A DNA stretch of 64,000 bases from Lachnospiraceae bacterium (GTDB lineage: Bacteria; Bacillota; Clostridia; Lachnospirales; Lachnospiraceae), in contig WRLH01000004.1 in NCBI GenBank assembly GCA_009777715.1, forward strand, positions 1-64,000, in the 5' to 3' direction. This document shows, piece after piece, positions 1 through 8,174 of this stretch. Position 1 is the first letter of the stretch; each line of letters opens with the position of its first letter. Under the pieces are notes generated by a model, which saw only the letters and a list, made by a program, of their open reading frames with translations, made no database searches and was not told the DNA's origin. The position numbers and the translations under genes are program-made.

Positions 1-107
1 TCCATGACATAATAATATCGGATATGCCCTAGCAGCCTTTCCCATGCAGGACTTGCAGCCCCAAGCATTAAACGGACTTCCTCATAAGATTTCGTTGGTC
101 TTTCCAT
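1..107 (-). CDS. DUF3788-like protein, N-terminal fragment (runs off the left edge)
   Basis: The first 35 codons of a minus-strand gene are visible, beginning MERPTKSYEEVRLMLG and continuing past base 1. The pattern of a Tyr-Glu-Glu helix, a Leu-Gly turn, then Trp-Glu-Arg-Leu and a Tyr-rich end resembles the start of DUF3788 proteins, small cytoplasmic proteins of unknown function that are common in Clostridia. The ATG at 107 is the only start, because an in-frame TAG lies just upstream. The nearest purine-rich tract (GGAAAGG) is about 14 bases away, longer than usual. The family call rests on a short stretch and is tentative. Confidence 0.4.
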   Translation of the reverse strand, partial: MERPTKSYEEVRLMLGAASPAWERLLGHIRYYYVM

Positions 108-163
108 TCTAATTAACCATGCCTTTCCAATCGACAGTGAAACTGCGGTAACGCATTTTTATT

Positions 164-188
164 ATAATGTAAATGAAAGCCATTTACA
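164..188 (+). promoter_or_regulatory. TATAAT box overlapping an 8-5-8 inverted repeat
   Basis: A perfect inverted repeat, TGTAAATG - 5 bases - CATTTACA (168-188), overlaps a TATAAT hexamer (164-169) in the gap between the divergent DUF3788-like and membrane-protein genes. No good -35 box lies 17 bases upstream. The geometry of a symmetric operator over a -10 box suggests a repressor site for the gene at 327. A small hairpin is the alternative. Confidence 0.3.
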
Positions 189-326
189 ATAAGAAATGTA
201 GAAAACGTCGCCCTCTGGATAAATGCGCAACCTAATAGAGGATTACCGACTGGGATAATAAAGGATTGTTTTGCAGATACTTTATTCGGTGAAACAAGGT
301 GGACTAATGAGTAGGAGTAAGCAATC

Positions 327-1856
327 ATGGCTTCAAGACTAACGAAACACAAGCTATTTTTTCTATCTGCCGGGCTAATATTTTTTCTTATTTGCCAGTA
401 TTATATTTTAGTAGATCCGATTCTGCTTCGCAATGGCGATGACTGGCGGTATTTTGGCTCTTTTCTTTCCGAACCTGTCCCAAGAATCGGCTGGTGGAAT
501 GTAACCCGACTTTTCCAAGAGCATTTAATGCCGATAGTGGGCTACCAATCAGCATTTTTCATCTATCCTTTGGTTGGGGATTATTTAACCACAGCAAGCA
601 TTGCCCTTGCGATAGTGATTGCATTTTTTATTACAGGGTTATTTTTTGCGATATATCTCTTGTTTAGTTCTTTATGTAAAAACAAAAATACTAGTGCCTT
701 AATAAGCGTTATGATAATGGCATTATTTTTTGCTTTTTTCAAAGGCAGGGCTTTAGATAATGTCCATATGTTTTTTGCCAGCCAGTATAATCTTTATTTT
801 TATTATATATTTCCCAACATAATTAACTCGGCGGTTGCGCTTTTCTTGATGAAACAGTTAATCTTGAAAAAGAACTTGGCTTTTTCCTCAAAATCCGGCT
901 GGTTACTTGCCGGAATATATTTTAGCATTTTTTCGATGTTGTTCTCGGCGGGGATATTATTGGCATTTGCGTCAGCTGTTTTAATCTTTCGATTCTTTGT
1001 AAACTTTGGTGCAGAGGGAAATCTTTCTTTGATGGCAAGAAGCAGAAATTTCTTTACAGAATGCGTAAAGCAATACAATATCGCCATCGCCATTATTTTT
1101 GGCGTTTTAATTGCAATGGTTCTTGAAACAACAAGCCTCCGGTCAAAAGAGATTCTTCCTGACTCTTATTTTGGCTCAATAGTTGACATTGAGTTTTTAA
1201 ACCGGATTGGCGTTGCGGCAAATAATTTTTTCTCGCTGGCCCGCTCAATTAACAAATATATTTTTGCGATTATAGCTTTAATTTATTTGATTGTTGGCAT
1301 TCATTATTTGCTGAAGAAAGAAGCAGGAAAGCCGGATATTTTGCTCAGTTTGCCAATAAAGTGCTTGATTTCCGCAGCAATGTTGCCCTTTTTTTATATC
1401 GTCTTATCTGCAAAAGCAGGCACGCATTATGCCGGGGAAATCCGCTGCGTTTATGGTGCTTTCTTTTTTATTATTCTAAGTGTTGGCTTTCTAAGCCTAT
1501 ATATATTGAGGGAGCTGCCAATATCCCGATTGTTTGCACCGCTGATTTTATCAATTATATTGCTGGTTGCATTAAACACAAGATGGCCATTCCAAGTGCT
1601 TTCGCCATATGATGAATATGCTTTAGTCCACAAGCTTATCCCGGCATTAGTTGAAGCTGACAACGAAAAGCACACCAAGATCATTTTGTATGTGCCGGAG
1701 TATTCACCCGAAGAATGGGAGCTTCATTGTCTTTCCGATACTTTGTTCATTCACCGGGTAACATTTAATAAAATTGATATCGTCAGCATTGAATATAGCA
1801 CGGAAAGATGTTTAAGCAGGGATGATAATTGTGTTTATTATGTTGAGTATAAGTAA
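327..1856 (+). CDS. polytopic membrane protein, possible GT-C-type glycosyltransferase
   Basis: A 509-residue protein with about ten hydrophobic segments, the first at residues 10-30, and a soluble C-terminal tail of about 75 residues ending in a Cys-containing segment. The first non-cytoplasmic loop carries NGDDWRYF near residue 37. An acidic pair in that loop is typical of GT-C lipid-linked-sugar transferases and of related membrane proteins in glycan loci, but no family is recognised with certainty. The start has an AGGAG site 9 bases upstream. The gene stands alone, convergent with the acetyltransferase gene 7 bases downstream. A function in transferring sugar to an exported polymer is inference. 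Confidence 0.55.
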   Translation: MASRLTKHKLFFLSAGLIFFLICQYYILVDPILLRNGDDWRYFGSFLSEPVPRIGWWNVTRLFQEHLMPIVGYQSAFFIYPLVGDYLTTASIALAIVIAFFITGLFFAIYLLFSSLCKNKNTSALISVMIMALFFAFFKGRALDNVHMFFASQYNLYFYYIFPNIINSAVALFLMKQLILKKNLAFSSKSGWLLAGIYFSIFSMLFSAGILLAFASAVLIFRFFVNFGAEGNLSLMARSRNFFTECVKQYNIAIAIIFGVLIAMVLETTSLRSKEILPDSYFGSIVDIEFLNRIGVAANNFFSLARSINKYIFAIIALIYLIVGIHYLLKKEAGKPDILLSLPIKCLISAAMLPFFYIVLSAKAGTHYAGEIRCVYGAFFFIILSVGFLSLYILRELPISRLFAPLILSIILLVALNTRWPFQVLSPYDEYALVHKLIPALVEADNEKHTKIILYVPEYSPEEWELHCLSDTLFIHRVTFNKIDIVSIEYSTERCLSRDDNCVYYVEYK

Positions 1857-1863
1857 TGGGTAG

Positions 1864-2340
1864 CTATAAAGTGTATCTCATTCGCCCGACTGTAAAAGGA
1901 GCGTTTTCATATTTTTTATGACCTATGTTTATAAAACCGTTATTTTCGTACCATTTCTTTAGCCGTGTATTATCGTCAATCATACCCAGCTCAATCGTGC
2001 TTTTACCGAACTCATTTGCTTTTAATTTACAGAAATCAAGAAGTTCCTTTCCGTAACCTCGTCCCCTGTATTCTGGATGAATAATAATATCGTCCAGCTT
2101 TAAAAATTCTTCCTTTATTTTCATGCCAAGAAACCCAACTAATTTATCGTCGGAAAAATAGCCAAACATTTTCGTTCCGCTATCAAACTCAGAAACTAAT
2201 TTTTCCATAGGTAGGCTTGCCCTGCCTCGATCGGGACAATTCTCATCAGTCAACCCAAATTCAACTGCAACTGTTTCATATCCCTTATGGAAAATATCTA
2301 AGCAATCCGGCAAATCTCTCATTTCGATTGTTCTAATCAC
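1864..2340 (-). CDS. GNAT-family N-acetyltransferase
   Basis: A 158-residue single-domain GNAT protein. The acetyl-CoA-binding motif A is clear at about residues 88-97 (YRGRGYGKEL), preceded by the strand LDDIIIHP and followed by the motif-B-like WYENNGFINIG near the C-terminus. Length and domain order are typical. The start is a GTG at 2340 with GGTGGAG 5-6 bases upstream. The acceptor substrate cannot be read from sequence; small-molecule amines or protein N-termini are the usual targets of such stand-alone GNATs. No operon partner is visible. Confidence 0.85.
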   Translation of the reverse strand: MIRTIEMRDLPDCLDIFHKGYETVAVEFGLTDENCPDRGRASLPMEKLVSEFDSGTKMFGYFSDDKLVGFLGMKIKEEFLKLDDIIIHPEYRGRGYGKELLDFCKLKANEFGKSTIELGMIDDNTRLKKWYENNGFINIGHKKYENAPFTVGRMRYTL

Positions 2341-2407
2341 AACTACTCCACCTAAATAATTAATAGAATACCTTGCACCTGCGCAATCCCTTCTCTCATT
2401 TGGCTAC

Positions 2408-2548
2408 TCAATTATTATACTGACTTTCTTTTCCTAAGCTACGTGCAATTTTAGTGATAAAATCCAGTGATGGATTATATGCACCGCTTTCAAAACGAGA
2501 AATATTAGGTTTCTGCGTACCGACACGCAAATTAACCGCTTTGTCACT
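2408..2548 (-). pseudogene. XRE-family HTH regulator remnant
   Basis: A 46-codon open stretch without a start encodes the second half of a Cro/CI-type helix-turn-helix: VGTQKPNISRFESGAYNPS followed by LDFITKIARSLGK. This pattern (TQ-x-NISRFE-G-YNPSLDFL) is typical of HigA-like antitoxin regulators. An in-frame stop (2549-2551) cuts the frame where helix 1 and the start of helix 2 should be, and no start or Shine-Dalgarno site is present. It is the 3' remnant of a lost regulator or antitoxin gene; no toxin gene is nearby. Confidence 0.65.
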
Positions 2549-2567
2549 TCAATTTTAAGCAACAAAA

Positions 2568-2933
2568 CTATGCGGGCATTTTCGCTCCCTTGATCATCTC
2601 TTCAACATTTACGGTGGTAAGACTCATAATCCGTGCGATTTGCTCTACCGGAAGCCCGTCTTTGAACATATTAATCGCCATCTTTTTTTCATTCGCCTTT
2701 ATTTCTTCTTTGACAATATCTTCAACTATCTTACACATTTGCGCAATTCCTTTCTCATCTTCTTTGAAATATCTAGCCCGATTCGCCAAGATGGGATAAT
2801 ACATTTCATCTGCGGTTCGGCAGTTAAAATCATGGATTAGCTTACTTAAAGGTGATTTTTCTTCCGCTTCGTCCTTGTATCCGCCATTTACATATATAAT
2901 ATGCGAGCCGTCATCAAAACCCAGATATAACTG
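2568..2933 (-). pseudogene. Rpn-family nuclease, C-terminal remnant
   Basis: The frame is open for 121 codons from 2933, where it begins directly after an in-frame TAA. It encodes the C-terminal part of Rpn/PD-(D/E)XK transposase-like nucleases: FDDGSHIIYVNGGYKDE, then a DFNC motif, MYYPILANRARYFKEDEKG, and the tail IARIMSLTTVNVEEMIKGAK. The catalytic D...ExQ region that should lie about 100 residues upstream is missing. The ATG at 2804 is internal to the conserved domain and is unlikely to be a true start. A complete relative lies at 44322-45221. Confidence 0.7.
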
Positions 2934-3054
2934 TTAAGACAATATTATATTAATTGATTTAAGGCATTGAAAAACTAAAATAGATTCCGATAAATAAAAT
3001 TTATTGGCAATCAGATGACCCGAATAAAACGAACAGGTTAAACATCCTAAAAAA

Positions 3055-3142
3055 CGGAGAAGGAGGGATTTGAACCCTCGCGCCGCGCAAACGACCTACA
3101 CCCTTAGCAGGGGCGCCTCTTCAGCCACTTGAGTACTTCTCC
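3055..3142 (-). tRNA. tRNA-Ser (anticodon GCU)
   Basis: The minus strand folds as a class II tRNA of 88 bases. The acceptor stem GGAGAAG (3142-3136) pairs with CTTCTCC (3062-3056), with discriminator G at 3055. The anticodon loop CTGCTAA has GCU at 3106-3108. A long variable arm and a GGTTCAAATCC T-loop follow. CCA is not encoded; the next bases are a run of T, which would act as terminator. The gene reads serine codons AGC/AGU. Confidence 0.97.
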
Positions 3143-3175
3143 TTGTCTGAAACCGCGTATCATAACGCAAAACCA

Positions 3176-3204
3176 ATTATACATAGAGCAGTAACATTTG
3201 TCAA
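3176..3204 (-). promoter_or_regulatory. consensus sigma-A promoter of tRNA-Ser
   Basis: On the minus strand TTGACA (3204-3199), a 17-base spacer and TATAAT (3181-3176) match the sigma-A consensus perfectly. The -10 box ends 33 bases before the tRNA 5' end, which fits a short precursor leader. Confidence 0.92.
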
Positions 3205-3234
3205 TGCCTAGAATTACTTTCATTTACTAAATTT

Positions 3235-3945
3235 CTAAAGCATATCATTTATTGCCGTCTCTATTTTTGATTTAACCAGCTCCGCAATCTCGACTGTTTT
3301 CATATCTTTATAATCATCATAATAAAGTGCTGGCAAATATTTTACTTTCACTATGACTGGCTTAACTCCTTTTTCATCAAACGGCTTATATGCGTCAACT
3401 AATGCGCAAGGGACAATCGGGCATTTTGCCTTAGTTGCGCTTTTAAAGCTGCCGCCTTTAAACTCAATCATTGTATTAGGTTCGGGGGCGCGGGTTCCTT
3501 CGGGAAAAATAAGGAAATTTTTACCATTTTTTACATCAGCCGTAACAGCATTGATAACTCCCATTGATTGCCGCAAATCCTCCCGGTCCATCGCGTAAGC
3601 GCCAAGCGCTTTTATTACCTGTTTTAATAGGATTGTGTTTTTGACTTCTTTTTTTGCGATAAATGAAAAGGGTTTTGGGCAAGACTGCAAAAAAACCAAA
3701 ACATCAAATAATCCTTGATGGTTACAAAACATGACAAACCCGTTTTCATTCGGGAGATTTTCAATGCCAGCGGCTTTGATTTCCACCCGCCCAGCCCGGT
3801 TTGCTTTGACAGTCGCTTTTTTTATATAGCTAAAAGCCTCGGCATGATGGGCGAATTTGTCTTTATATAGACCATAACCCCATATGCGAAGCACCATATA
3901 TGGAACTTGGAAAAATAATCTGATCACCATTAATACAATGCGCAT
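3235..3945 (-). CDS. 1-acyl-sn-glycerol-3-phosphate acyltransferase (PlsC family)
   Basis: A 236-residue PlsC-type acyltransferase that would transfer an acyl chain to lysophosphatidic acid in membrane phospholipid synthesis. The HX4D catalytic box is seen as NHQGLFD near residue 75. The substrate-binding EGTR box (FPEGTRAPEP) is near residue 148, followed by KGGSFKSA and the IVPCAL strand. A hydrophobic N-terminus (residues 1-25) anchors it to the membrane. The start ATG at 3945 lies 3 bases after the stop of the flavodoxin-SCP2 gene, with GGTGAGAA as the binding site, so the two are probably co-transcribed. Length is normal for the family. Confidence 0.9.
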   Translation of the reverse strand: MRIVLMVIRLFFQVPYMVLRIWGYGLYKDKFAHHAEAFSYIKKATVKANRAGRVEIKAAGIENLPNENGFVMFCNHQGLFDVLVFLQSCPKPFSFIAKKEVKNTILLKQVIKALGAYAMDREDLRQSMGVINAVTADVKNGKNFLIFPEGTRAPEPNTMIEFKGGSFKSATKAKCPIVPCALVDAYKPFDEKGVKPVIVKVKYLPALYYDDYKDMKTVEIAELVKSKIETAINDML

Positions 3946-3948
3946 TTC

Positions 3949-4956
3949 TCACCCTTTTTCCGTAAAATCAAATAGCAAATCCATTGTCCTTAGCGTTTTA
4001 AAGTCACCTTTCATTTTCATTTTGGAAGTCATAAAAGCACGCTGGAAAGTCATTCTGCCAAGGATAATCTCTTCTAATGTGTCGCGGTCAATGCTCATTT
4101 CCACATCGACTTTTTCATTTGCCTTATCATTATAAGCGCATTCGCAAGCCGTCCCGCTTACTTCAATGAACAAAGGTTTTTTCCGGTTCGCAATATTCAT
4201 TTTGTAAATAGCGCGGAATCCTGCCTGCGGTTTAAAACTATTCCTAAAATCAGCAAGGAACTCCTCATCTTCATCTGGCTCATTATTGTACATCATATCG
4301 CGGAAAAGACTGGTCAGCTCTTGGATGTCTTCTTTTTGCCTTTGGACATAAACATCATCCGATGCGTACTGGGAAAGCTGTTCCGACTCCTGCGGCGTTA
4401 AATCAATATTTTTGGTACTTGAAACCATCTTTTTCACTGCTTGGTTGCTGGCAGGAAAGCTGGGTAATTTTTGGTTGATGGTACGGTATAGATTTTCCGC
4501 TTTCTTCTCGATTATTCGCAAATAATCAACATTATCCTCTAAAGTTGTTGCATCAGCAATATAACCACAAAAACCGCTGCATGGAAGCCCGCCTAATATT
4601 TCCCATGCTATGGAGAGATTAAGCTTTCCTTCTAATTCGCCGTAAGTCGTTGACATGACAACAGGACACATATACAGTTCTGCAATTTTGCTCTTGTCAC
4701 CATATAACCAGCAGGCATCAAGAAATTGCTGCATAAACCCGCCAATTCCATACCATTCTACTGTTGTTGCCAGGATAATGCCATCAGCTGTCTTTAGGCT
4801 CTGCGGCAAGGTAGTAATGCTATTTTTTAGTTCATATAAATTAAAACGCTCGACTGTGACGTGAAGCTCATCTAGAATGTCTTGCATTTTATTAATCACG
4901 TATAAGGTGGGGTCATCAATTAGGCCACGCCCCCCATAATAAATATTGATTTTCAT
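3949..4956 (-). CDS. flavodoxin-like NAD(P)H oxidoreductase fused to an SCP2-like domain
   Basis: A 335-residue two-domain protein. Residues 1-170 resemble NADPH-dependent FMN reductases: a beta-alpha start INIYYGGRGL, then the flavin-loop-like TTVEWYGIGGFMQQFLD and STTYGELEGK. After a linker, residues about 235-335 look like an SCP2 sterol-carrier domain (FIEVSGTACECAYN, then the SIDRDTLEEIILGRM and KMKMKGDFKTL strands). The start at 4956 is chosen because AAAGGAG lies 8 bases upstream; an earlier ATG at 5007 has no binding site. A role in lipid-linked redox chemistry is inference from the fusion and the adjacent PlsC gene. Confidence 0.7.
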   Translation of the reverse strand: MKINIYYGGRGLIDDPTLYVINKMQDILDELHVTVERFNLYELKNSITTLPQSLKTADGIILATTVEWYGIGGFMQQFLDACWLYGDKSKIAELYMCPVVMSTTYGELEGKLNLSIAWEILGGLPCSGFCGYIADATTLEDNVDYLRIIEKKAENLYRTINQKLPSFPASNQAVKKMVSSTKNIDLTPQESEQLSQYASDDVYVQRQKEDIQELTSLFRDMMYNNEPDEDEEFLADFRNSFKPQAGFRAIYKMNIANRKKPLFIEVSGTACECAYNDKANEKVDVEMSIDRDTLEEIILGRMTFQRAFMTSKMKMKGDFKTLRTMDLLFDFTEKG

Positions 4957-4997
4957 CTGGATGTCTCCTTTTAATTCATTGTACCATAATCCATACT

Positions 4998-5045
4998 CAC
5001 GAGCCAATTAAATCCTTCCAAGGGAAAATGCGAAGCATTTTTATA
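4998..5045. repeat. dispersed intergenic repeat A, copy 1, containing a GAA-loop hairpin
   Basis: A 48-base sequence beginning CACGAGCCAATTAAATC recurs at 28231-28276 with two one-base gaps and a few substitutions. It contains the hairpin AAAATGC-GAA-GCATTTT (5025-5041). It lies in the gap between the FHA gene and the flavodoxin-SCP2 gene. Confidence 0.75.
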
Positions 5046-5047
5046 AG

Positions 5048-5065
5048 TCGATACGTCAGTATCGA
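5048..5065 (-). terminator. hairpin downstream of the Tad operon
   Basis: A perfect 7-base stem, TCGATAC with loop GTCA and GTATCGA, lies 33 bases after the stop of the last Tad-operon gene. With the neighbouring repeat-A hairpin it probably ends operon transcription. There is no strong T-tract, so the terminator call is tentative. Confidence 0.4.
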
Positions 5066-5097
5066 TATTATAGCATAAAACGCTCCGAAAGAAAACG

Positions 5098-6372
5098 TCA
5101 CCGATAATAAAAATTAAGTTTCCCCAACCGTATTTCATCACCGGCAGCAATCGGCACGGTTTCACTTGGTTCTAAGCGCAGCCCATTCTTGTACGTCCCG
5201 TTGGTTGAATTTAAGTCCGTCATAAAAACCGCGTCATCATATTTCGTAAACCGGACATGAATCCGGCTTATTGACAATTCTTTCATGCAAAAATCGATAT
5301 TATCATCAAGCTTGCCAATCGTAAAAGGAAAATGAGTTAACTCGATTATGTATTTATTGCCCCTGCCAAAGCCATATAGCTTATCTTCTTTAAAATCTTC
5401 CGCCAAAAAAATCGTCTCGCCGCAGTACTCCGGCTGGACTTGCGACTGCACTGGCGATTGCGCTTGCGGATTAAAATCAGCGTCCAATGCCCTTTCTTTT
5501 CTCCCCGTATTTTTTAAGCGATAAACCAAAAGCAGATAAAGGCTTAAAGTGATTAAGAAAAAAATGATAAAAACAATCAGCAATGTCACGGACAACAGTA
5601 TTTCGTTCGCGGTTAAAGCAGCAAAACTTTGATACAGCAATATAATGATTGCTCCTGCTGTCGATATTAACGTCAAAAGCAAAAATTTCCCCTTTTGCTT
5701 TTTGTGATCAGTTTGGTTAATATTTATTTCTTTAGGCATTACATTTATCTCTTCGCTTGTCATTACTTCTGTTTTAGTTCCGTGGAAACAAACCTCATCA
5801 CCGCCAGCCGCTTCGTTTTTAGGAAGGGATAATTCTGTCAAACAGCGGTCAAAATCCTCAATGCTTAATATTTTTTTCTCGGCAAGCTGGCATAAATCAT
5901 ATATTTTATCAGTTAATCCGCTGTCATTATGGTCAATAATCCGCACTAAGTATTCAAATAATTGCCTTATCTTTACGGAAACGCTCTCATTTTCATAAGG
6001 ATAAAAAACAAAATGAACTTCTTCTTTTTCCAAATTAAAATAAATAAACTCCGGGTTTAATAACAAGCCATCGTCACTAAGCAAATAATTTTTTATCTGC
6101 CTAAATACTTTCATCAGGCCGCCCAGTAAAAGCTTCGCCATTTGTTTGTCCATTTTCCGGTGTTCAAACATTGACTTAAGCGTCTGCAATGAATTAATTT
6201 CATAATACAAAAAGCTTTCGCCGTCAATATATCTTTGGCTTAATTTTAGCAAGCCCGGAATATCATTTTCGATCATCATTTTCAGCTGATATTGGCTTTC
6301 ATTCTCTTTTGCTGCGATTTTTATGATCAAATAATTGTGATTCATATCTTTAAAATATCTAGTCTCCATCAT
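5098..6372 (-). CDS. DUF6382 domain protein with C-terminal FHA domain
   Basis: A 424-residue protein ending the Tad operon. Residues 1-160 match the DUF6382 pattern seen in clostridial Tad loci. Two hydrophobic segments lie near residues 225-285. The last 90 residues form an FHA domain with the phosphothreonine-binding signatures SRIHVRF and NSTNGTYKNG. FHA domains bind phosphothreonine partners, so it probably links pilus assembly to Ser/Thr kinase signalling; no kinase is in the window. The start is set at the ATG at 6372, 11 bases after AAGGAG. The ATG at 6381 sits only 2 bases from that site. It overlaps the tadE stop by 14 bases. Confidence 0.8.
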   Translation of the reverse strand: MMETRYFKDMNHNYLIIKIAAKENESQYQLKMMIENDIPGLLKLSQRYIDGESFLYYEINSLQTLKSMFEHRKMDKQMAKLLLGGLMKVFRQIKNYLLSDDGLLLNPEFIYFNLEKEEVHFVFYPYENESVSVKIRQLFEYLVRIIDHNDSGLTDKIYDLCQLAEKKILSIEDFDRCLTELSLPKNEAAGGDEVCFHGTKTEVMTSEEINVMPKEININQTDHKKQKGKFLLLTLISTAGAIIILLYQSFAALTANEILLSVTLLIVFIIFFLITLSLYLLLVYRLKNTGRKERALDADFNPQAQSPVQSQVQPEYCGETIFLAEDFKEDKLYGFGRGNKYIIELTHFPFTIGKLDDNIDFCMKELSISRIHVRFTKYDDAVFMTDLNSTNGTYKNGLRLEPSETVPIAAGDEIRLGKLNFYYR

Positions 6373-6856
6373 TTTTTTCATTTCTCCTTGCTGTCCTTAT
6401 ATTGCTGACCGGATTCGTGATCCATGAAACCGTGCTAATTTTGAGTTCGTAATCATTGACAAGAAATGACCGGCTTGTCCCACTTAAGCTTAAACCAACA
6501 TATCCATCAGATAATATTTGATAAGTATTTATCTGCTCGTCTTTTAACCTAAAGAAAGGGTATCTTGAAAAATCACTTCGCGAAATAAGATACTCTCTTG
6601 CTTTATCGGCATTTCGTTTTGTCAAATCCCGATAAGAGACCTCGCCGTAACCGTCTTCCCAATAGGTAAAAACGCTGGCGCGATAGCATTTAATATATGT
6701 ATCTTGGACCAAAACGCATTTATTGTATAAATAAAATGAAGTGAAAATCAGAAAAAAGTAAATCGCAACCACAAAGGGAATTATTAAAGACGCTTCAATT
6801 GTCATATAGCCATTTAAATAACACCTGTTATTTAATTTCCGCTTTATTTTTTTCAT
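6359..6856 (-). CDS. TadE-like pilus assembly protein
   Basis: A 165-residue pseudopilin-like protein. The N-terminus is basic (MKKIKRKLNNRCYLNG), followed by YMTIEASLIIPFV and one hydrophobic helix (about residues 18-45), the TadE signature: prepilin-peptidase recognition with Glu at +5 of the mature helix. The remainder is a small extracellular domain. The start at 6856 overlaps the stop of the prepilin peptidase gene (ATGA). A start 10 codons earlier is possible but would extend into that gene. It is a minor component of the Flp pilus machine, probably processed by the adjacent CpaA-like peptidase. Confidence 0.8.
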   Translation of the reverse strand: MKKIKRKLNNRCYLNGYMTIEASLIIPFVVAIYFFLIFTSFYLYNKCVLVQDTYIKCYRASVFTYWEDGYGEVSYRDLTKRNADKAREYLISRSDFSRYPFFRLKDEQINTYQILSDGYVGLSLSGTSRSFLVNDYELKISTVSWITNPVSNIRTARRNEKNDGD

Positions 6857-7278
6857 ACCATGCCCCCGATTAAGCAAACACACCAAGCCGTTAATAGAAA
6901 AGGCATAAATGGAAGCCTAGTTTGCCTGTCGCCTTTCTTTTTAATTAAGATAATTATTGAAACTATTGCGCTTAATAAAAATGCAATCATGATAAAAGAG
7001 ACCATCACTTGGATATCCATTCCCAAGCCAATTAATAAAATGACGATTCCATCACCGTAACCGATGGCCTCTTTGGTCACAAAACTAATAAGGAGCAAAA
7101 AAATGCCCGGCATTATCCTTACTAATATTTCCCAGCTATTAAAACGGCCGTACTGTAGGCTAATCCCAATGATGGTTAAGCCAAATATTATTATCAGCTG
7201 TAACGGGATTTTTTTGCTTTTAATGTCAAAAAGAGTGCTAAGGAACAAAAAAATCAAGATCATAAAATTACTTACCAT
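6853..7278 (-). CDS. cpaA: prepilin peptidase, CpaA/TadV-like (A24 family)
   Basis: A 141-residue polytopic aspartic protease that would cleave Flp and TadE-type prepilins at the membrane. The two catalytic aspartates are visible: DIKSKKIP after the first helix (near residue 20) and the GYGDG motif in AIGYGDGIVILL near residue 75. There are four or five membrane segments. It lacks the N-terminal methylase domain of larger PilD enzymes, as is normal for CpaA. The start is taken as ATG at 7278, where the same upstream sequence and spacing recur before another gene at 58406. A TTG at 7290 lies only 1 base from the AAGGAG site. Confidence 0.85.
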   Translation of the reverse strand: MVSNFMILIFLFLSTLFDIKSKKIPLQLIIIFGLTIIGISLQYGRFNSWEILVRIMPGIFLLLISFVTKEAIGYGDGIVILLIGLGMDIQVMVSFIMIAFLLSAIVSIIILIKKKGDRQTRLPFMPFLLTAWCVCLIGGMV

Positions 7279-7310
7279 TATTATATCCAAGCTCCTTTCA
7301 AAGTCTCGAG
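7276..7310 (-). repeat. 35-base leader repeat B, copy 1 (includes RBS and ATG)
   Basis: The minus-strand leader GAGACTTTGAAAGGAGC, then 8 bases and TAATAATG, matches 31 of 35 positions at 58404-58438, upstream of an unrelated gene. The AAGGAG site is 13 bases from ATG in both copies. Confidence 0.7.
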
Positions 7311-7323
7311 TTTAAAACCCCCA

Positions 7324-8094
7324 CTAATTACACCTTGAGCATCCCCGGTAACCCTGTTTGATTGCTACGTATAATTCTAGCTCCGTAACTGTCCGCTTAA
7401 GCCCGGAGCAATTAAGGTCAGAATGATAACGTGTCCCAAAAGCAGTAATGAATAAAATGCCATTATCATCTTTTGGGCATCGCTCACATTGATGGTATTT
7501 ACCGCCGAAATCATTACGGATCAGCGGTATTTCATCGCTTTTAACGCTTGTTATCGAAAGCCTTAAATGGGAACACTCCATCGTTACGTGATAAACAGTT
7601 CCTGTTTCCGTAATATAAACAGACTCTTCTTTAGCTGCTTCTTCATTTTTGCTTTTTATTTCGTAACCAATGAAAGCATAACCGTAATAGGTTTGGACAA
7701 CTTCTAATTGGCCAAAATCTTGCCAAAATAAATAAGGCTTAATCCGGTAAGCTTCCGTCAATTCGATAATTCCATCATCAAAATCCGCCCTGTTTTGGTA
7801 ACCTGTAAAAGCAATCCGATTTCCAAGCTGGTGCAGGGCCGTATATGTTTCAGTTTGGACATTAATAATCTGGAAAACATATAAGACACTGATGATAAAA
7901 AACAAAAATAGCGGCATGACCAAAGCGGCTTCAACTGTCATGCTTCCGCTTATCTTCATTTTACTTAAGCCAGATAGCAAGCTCGTTCGCAGACCAGTTC
8001 GCAAGCCAGATAAAAACACCCTTACCCCTAAGAGAGGCTTTAAGGAAATAAATTTATATATTTGAGAGAACGCCTTTTTACTATATTTTTTCAT
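7324..8094 (-). CDS. TadE/G-like pseudopilin with duplicated Cys/His zinc-ribbon-like module
   Basis: A 256-residue protein. A basic N-terminus of about 50 residues precedes GSMTVEAALVMPLF and one hydrophobic helix (residues 52-75), the TadE-like class III signal. The extracellular part ends in two copies of a small module: VYITETGTVYHVTMECSHL...YHQCERC and LFITAFGTRYHSDLNCSGL...GYRGCSRC. The YH-x4-C...CxxC spacing resembles the Ada-like metal-binding module appended to some secreted nucleases, so each copy probably binds one metal ion. It lies between the DUF5702 and prepilin peptidase genes in the Tad operon. The N-terminal GLRTGLRTSLLSGL stretch comes from short DNA repeats. Confidence 0.75.
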   Translation of the reverse strand: MKKYSKKAFSQIYKFISLKPLLGVRVFLSGLRTGLRTSLLSGLSKMKISGSMTVEAALVMPLFLFFIISVLYVFQIINVQTETYTALHQLGNRIAFTGYQNRADFDDGIIELTEAYRIKPYLFWQDFGQLEVVQTYYGYAFIGYEIKSKNEEAAKEESVYITETGTVYHVTMECSHLRLSITSVKSDEIPLIRNDFGGKYHQCERCPKDDNGILFITAFGTRYHSDLNCSGLKRTVTELELYVAIKQGYRGCSRCN

Positions 8095-8174
8095 TCTTTC
8101 CCAAGCTTAATTAAGATAATTTTTAAGATACGAGATTCTAAAGATAAGGGGTTTGTCTGGCCATGCTTTTACAA

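Noticed and set aside
4971..5165. 64-residue minus-strand frame between the FHA and flavodoxin genes
   Set aside because: It consists of repeat A and the two hairpins; the similarity of its end to the reductase C-terminus comes from the repeat.
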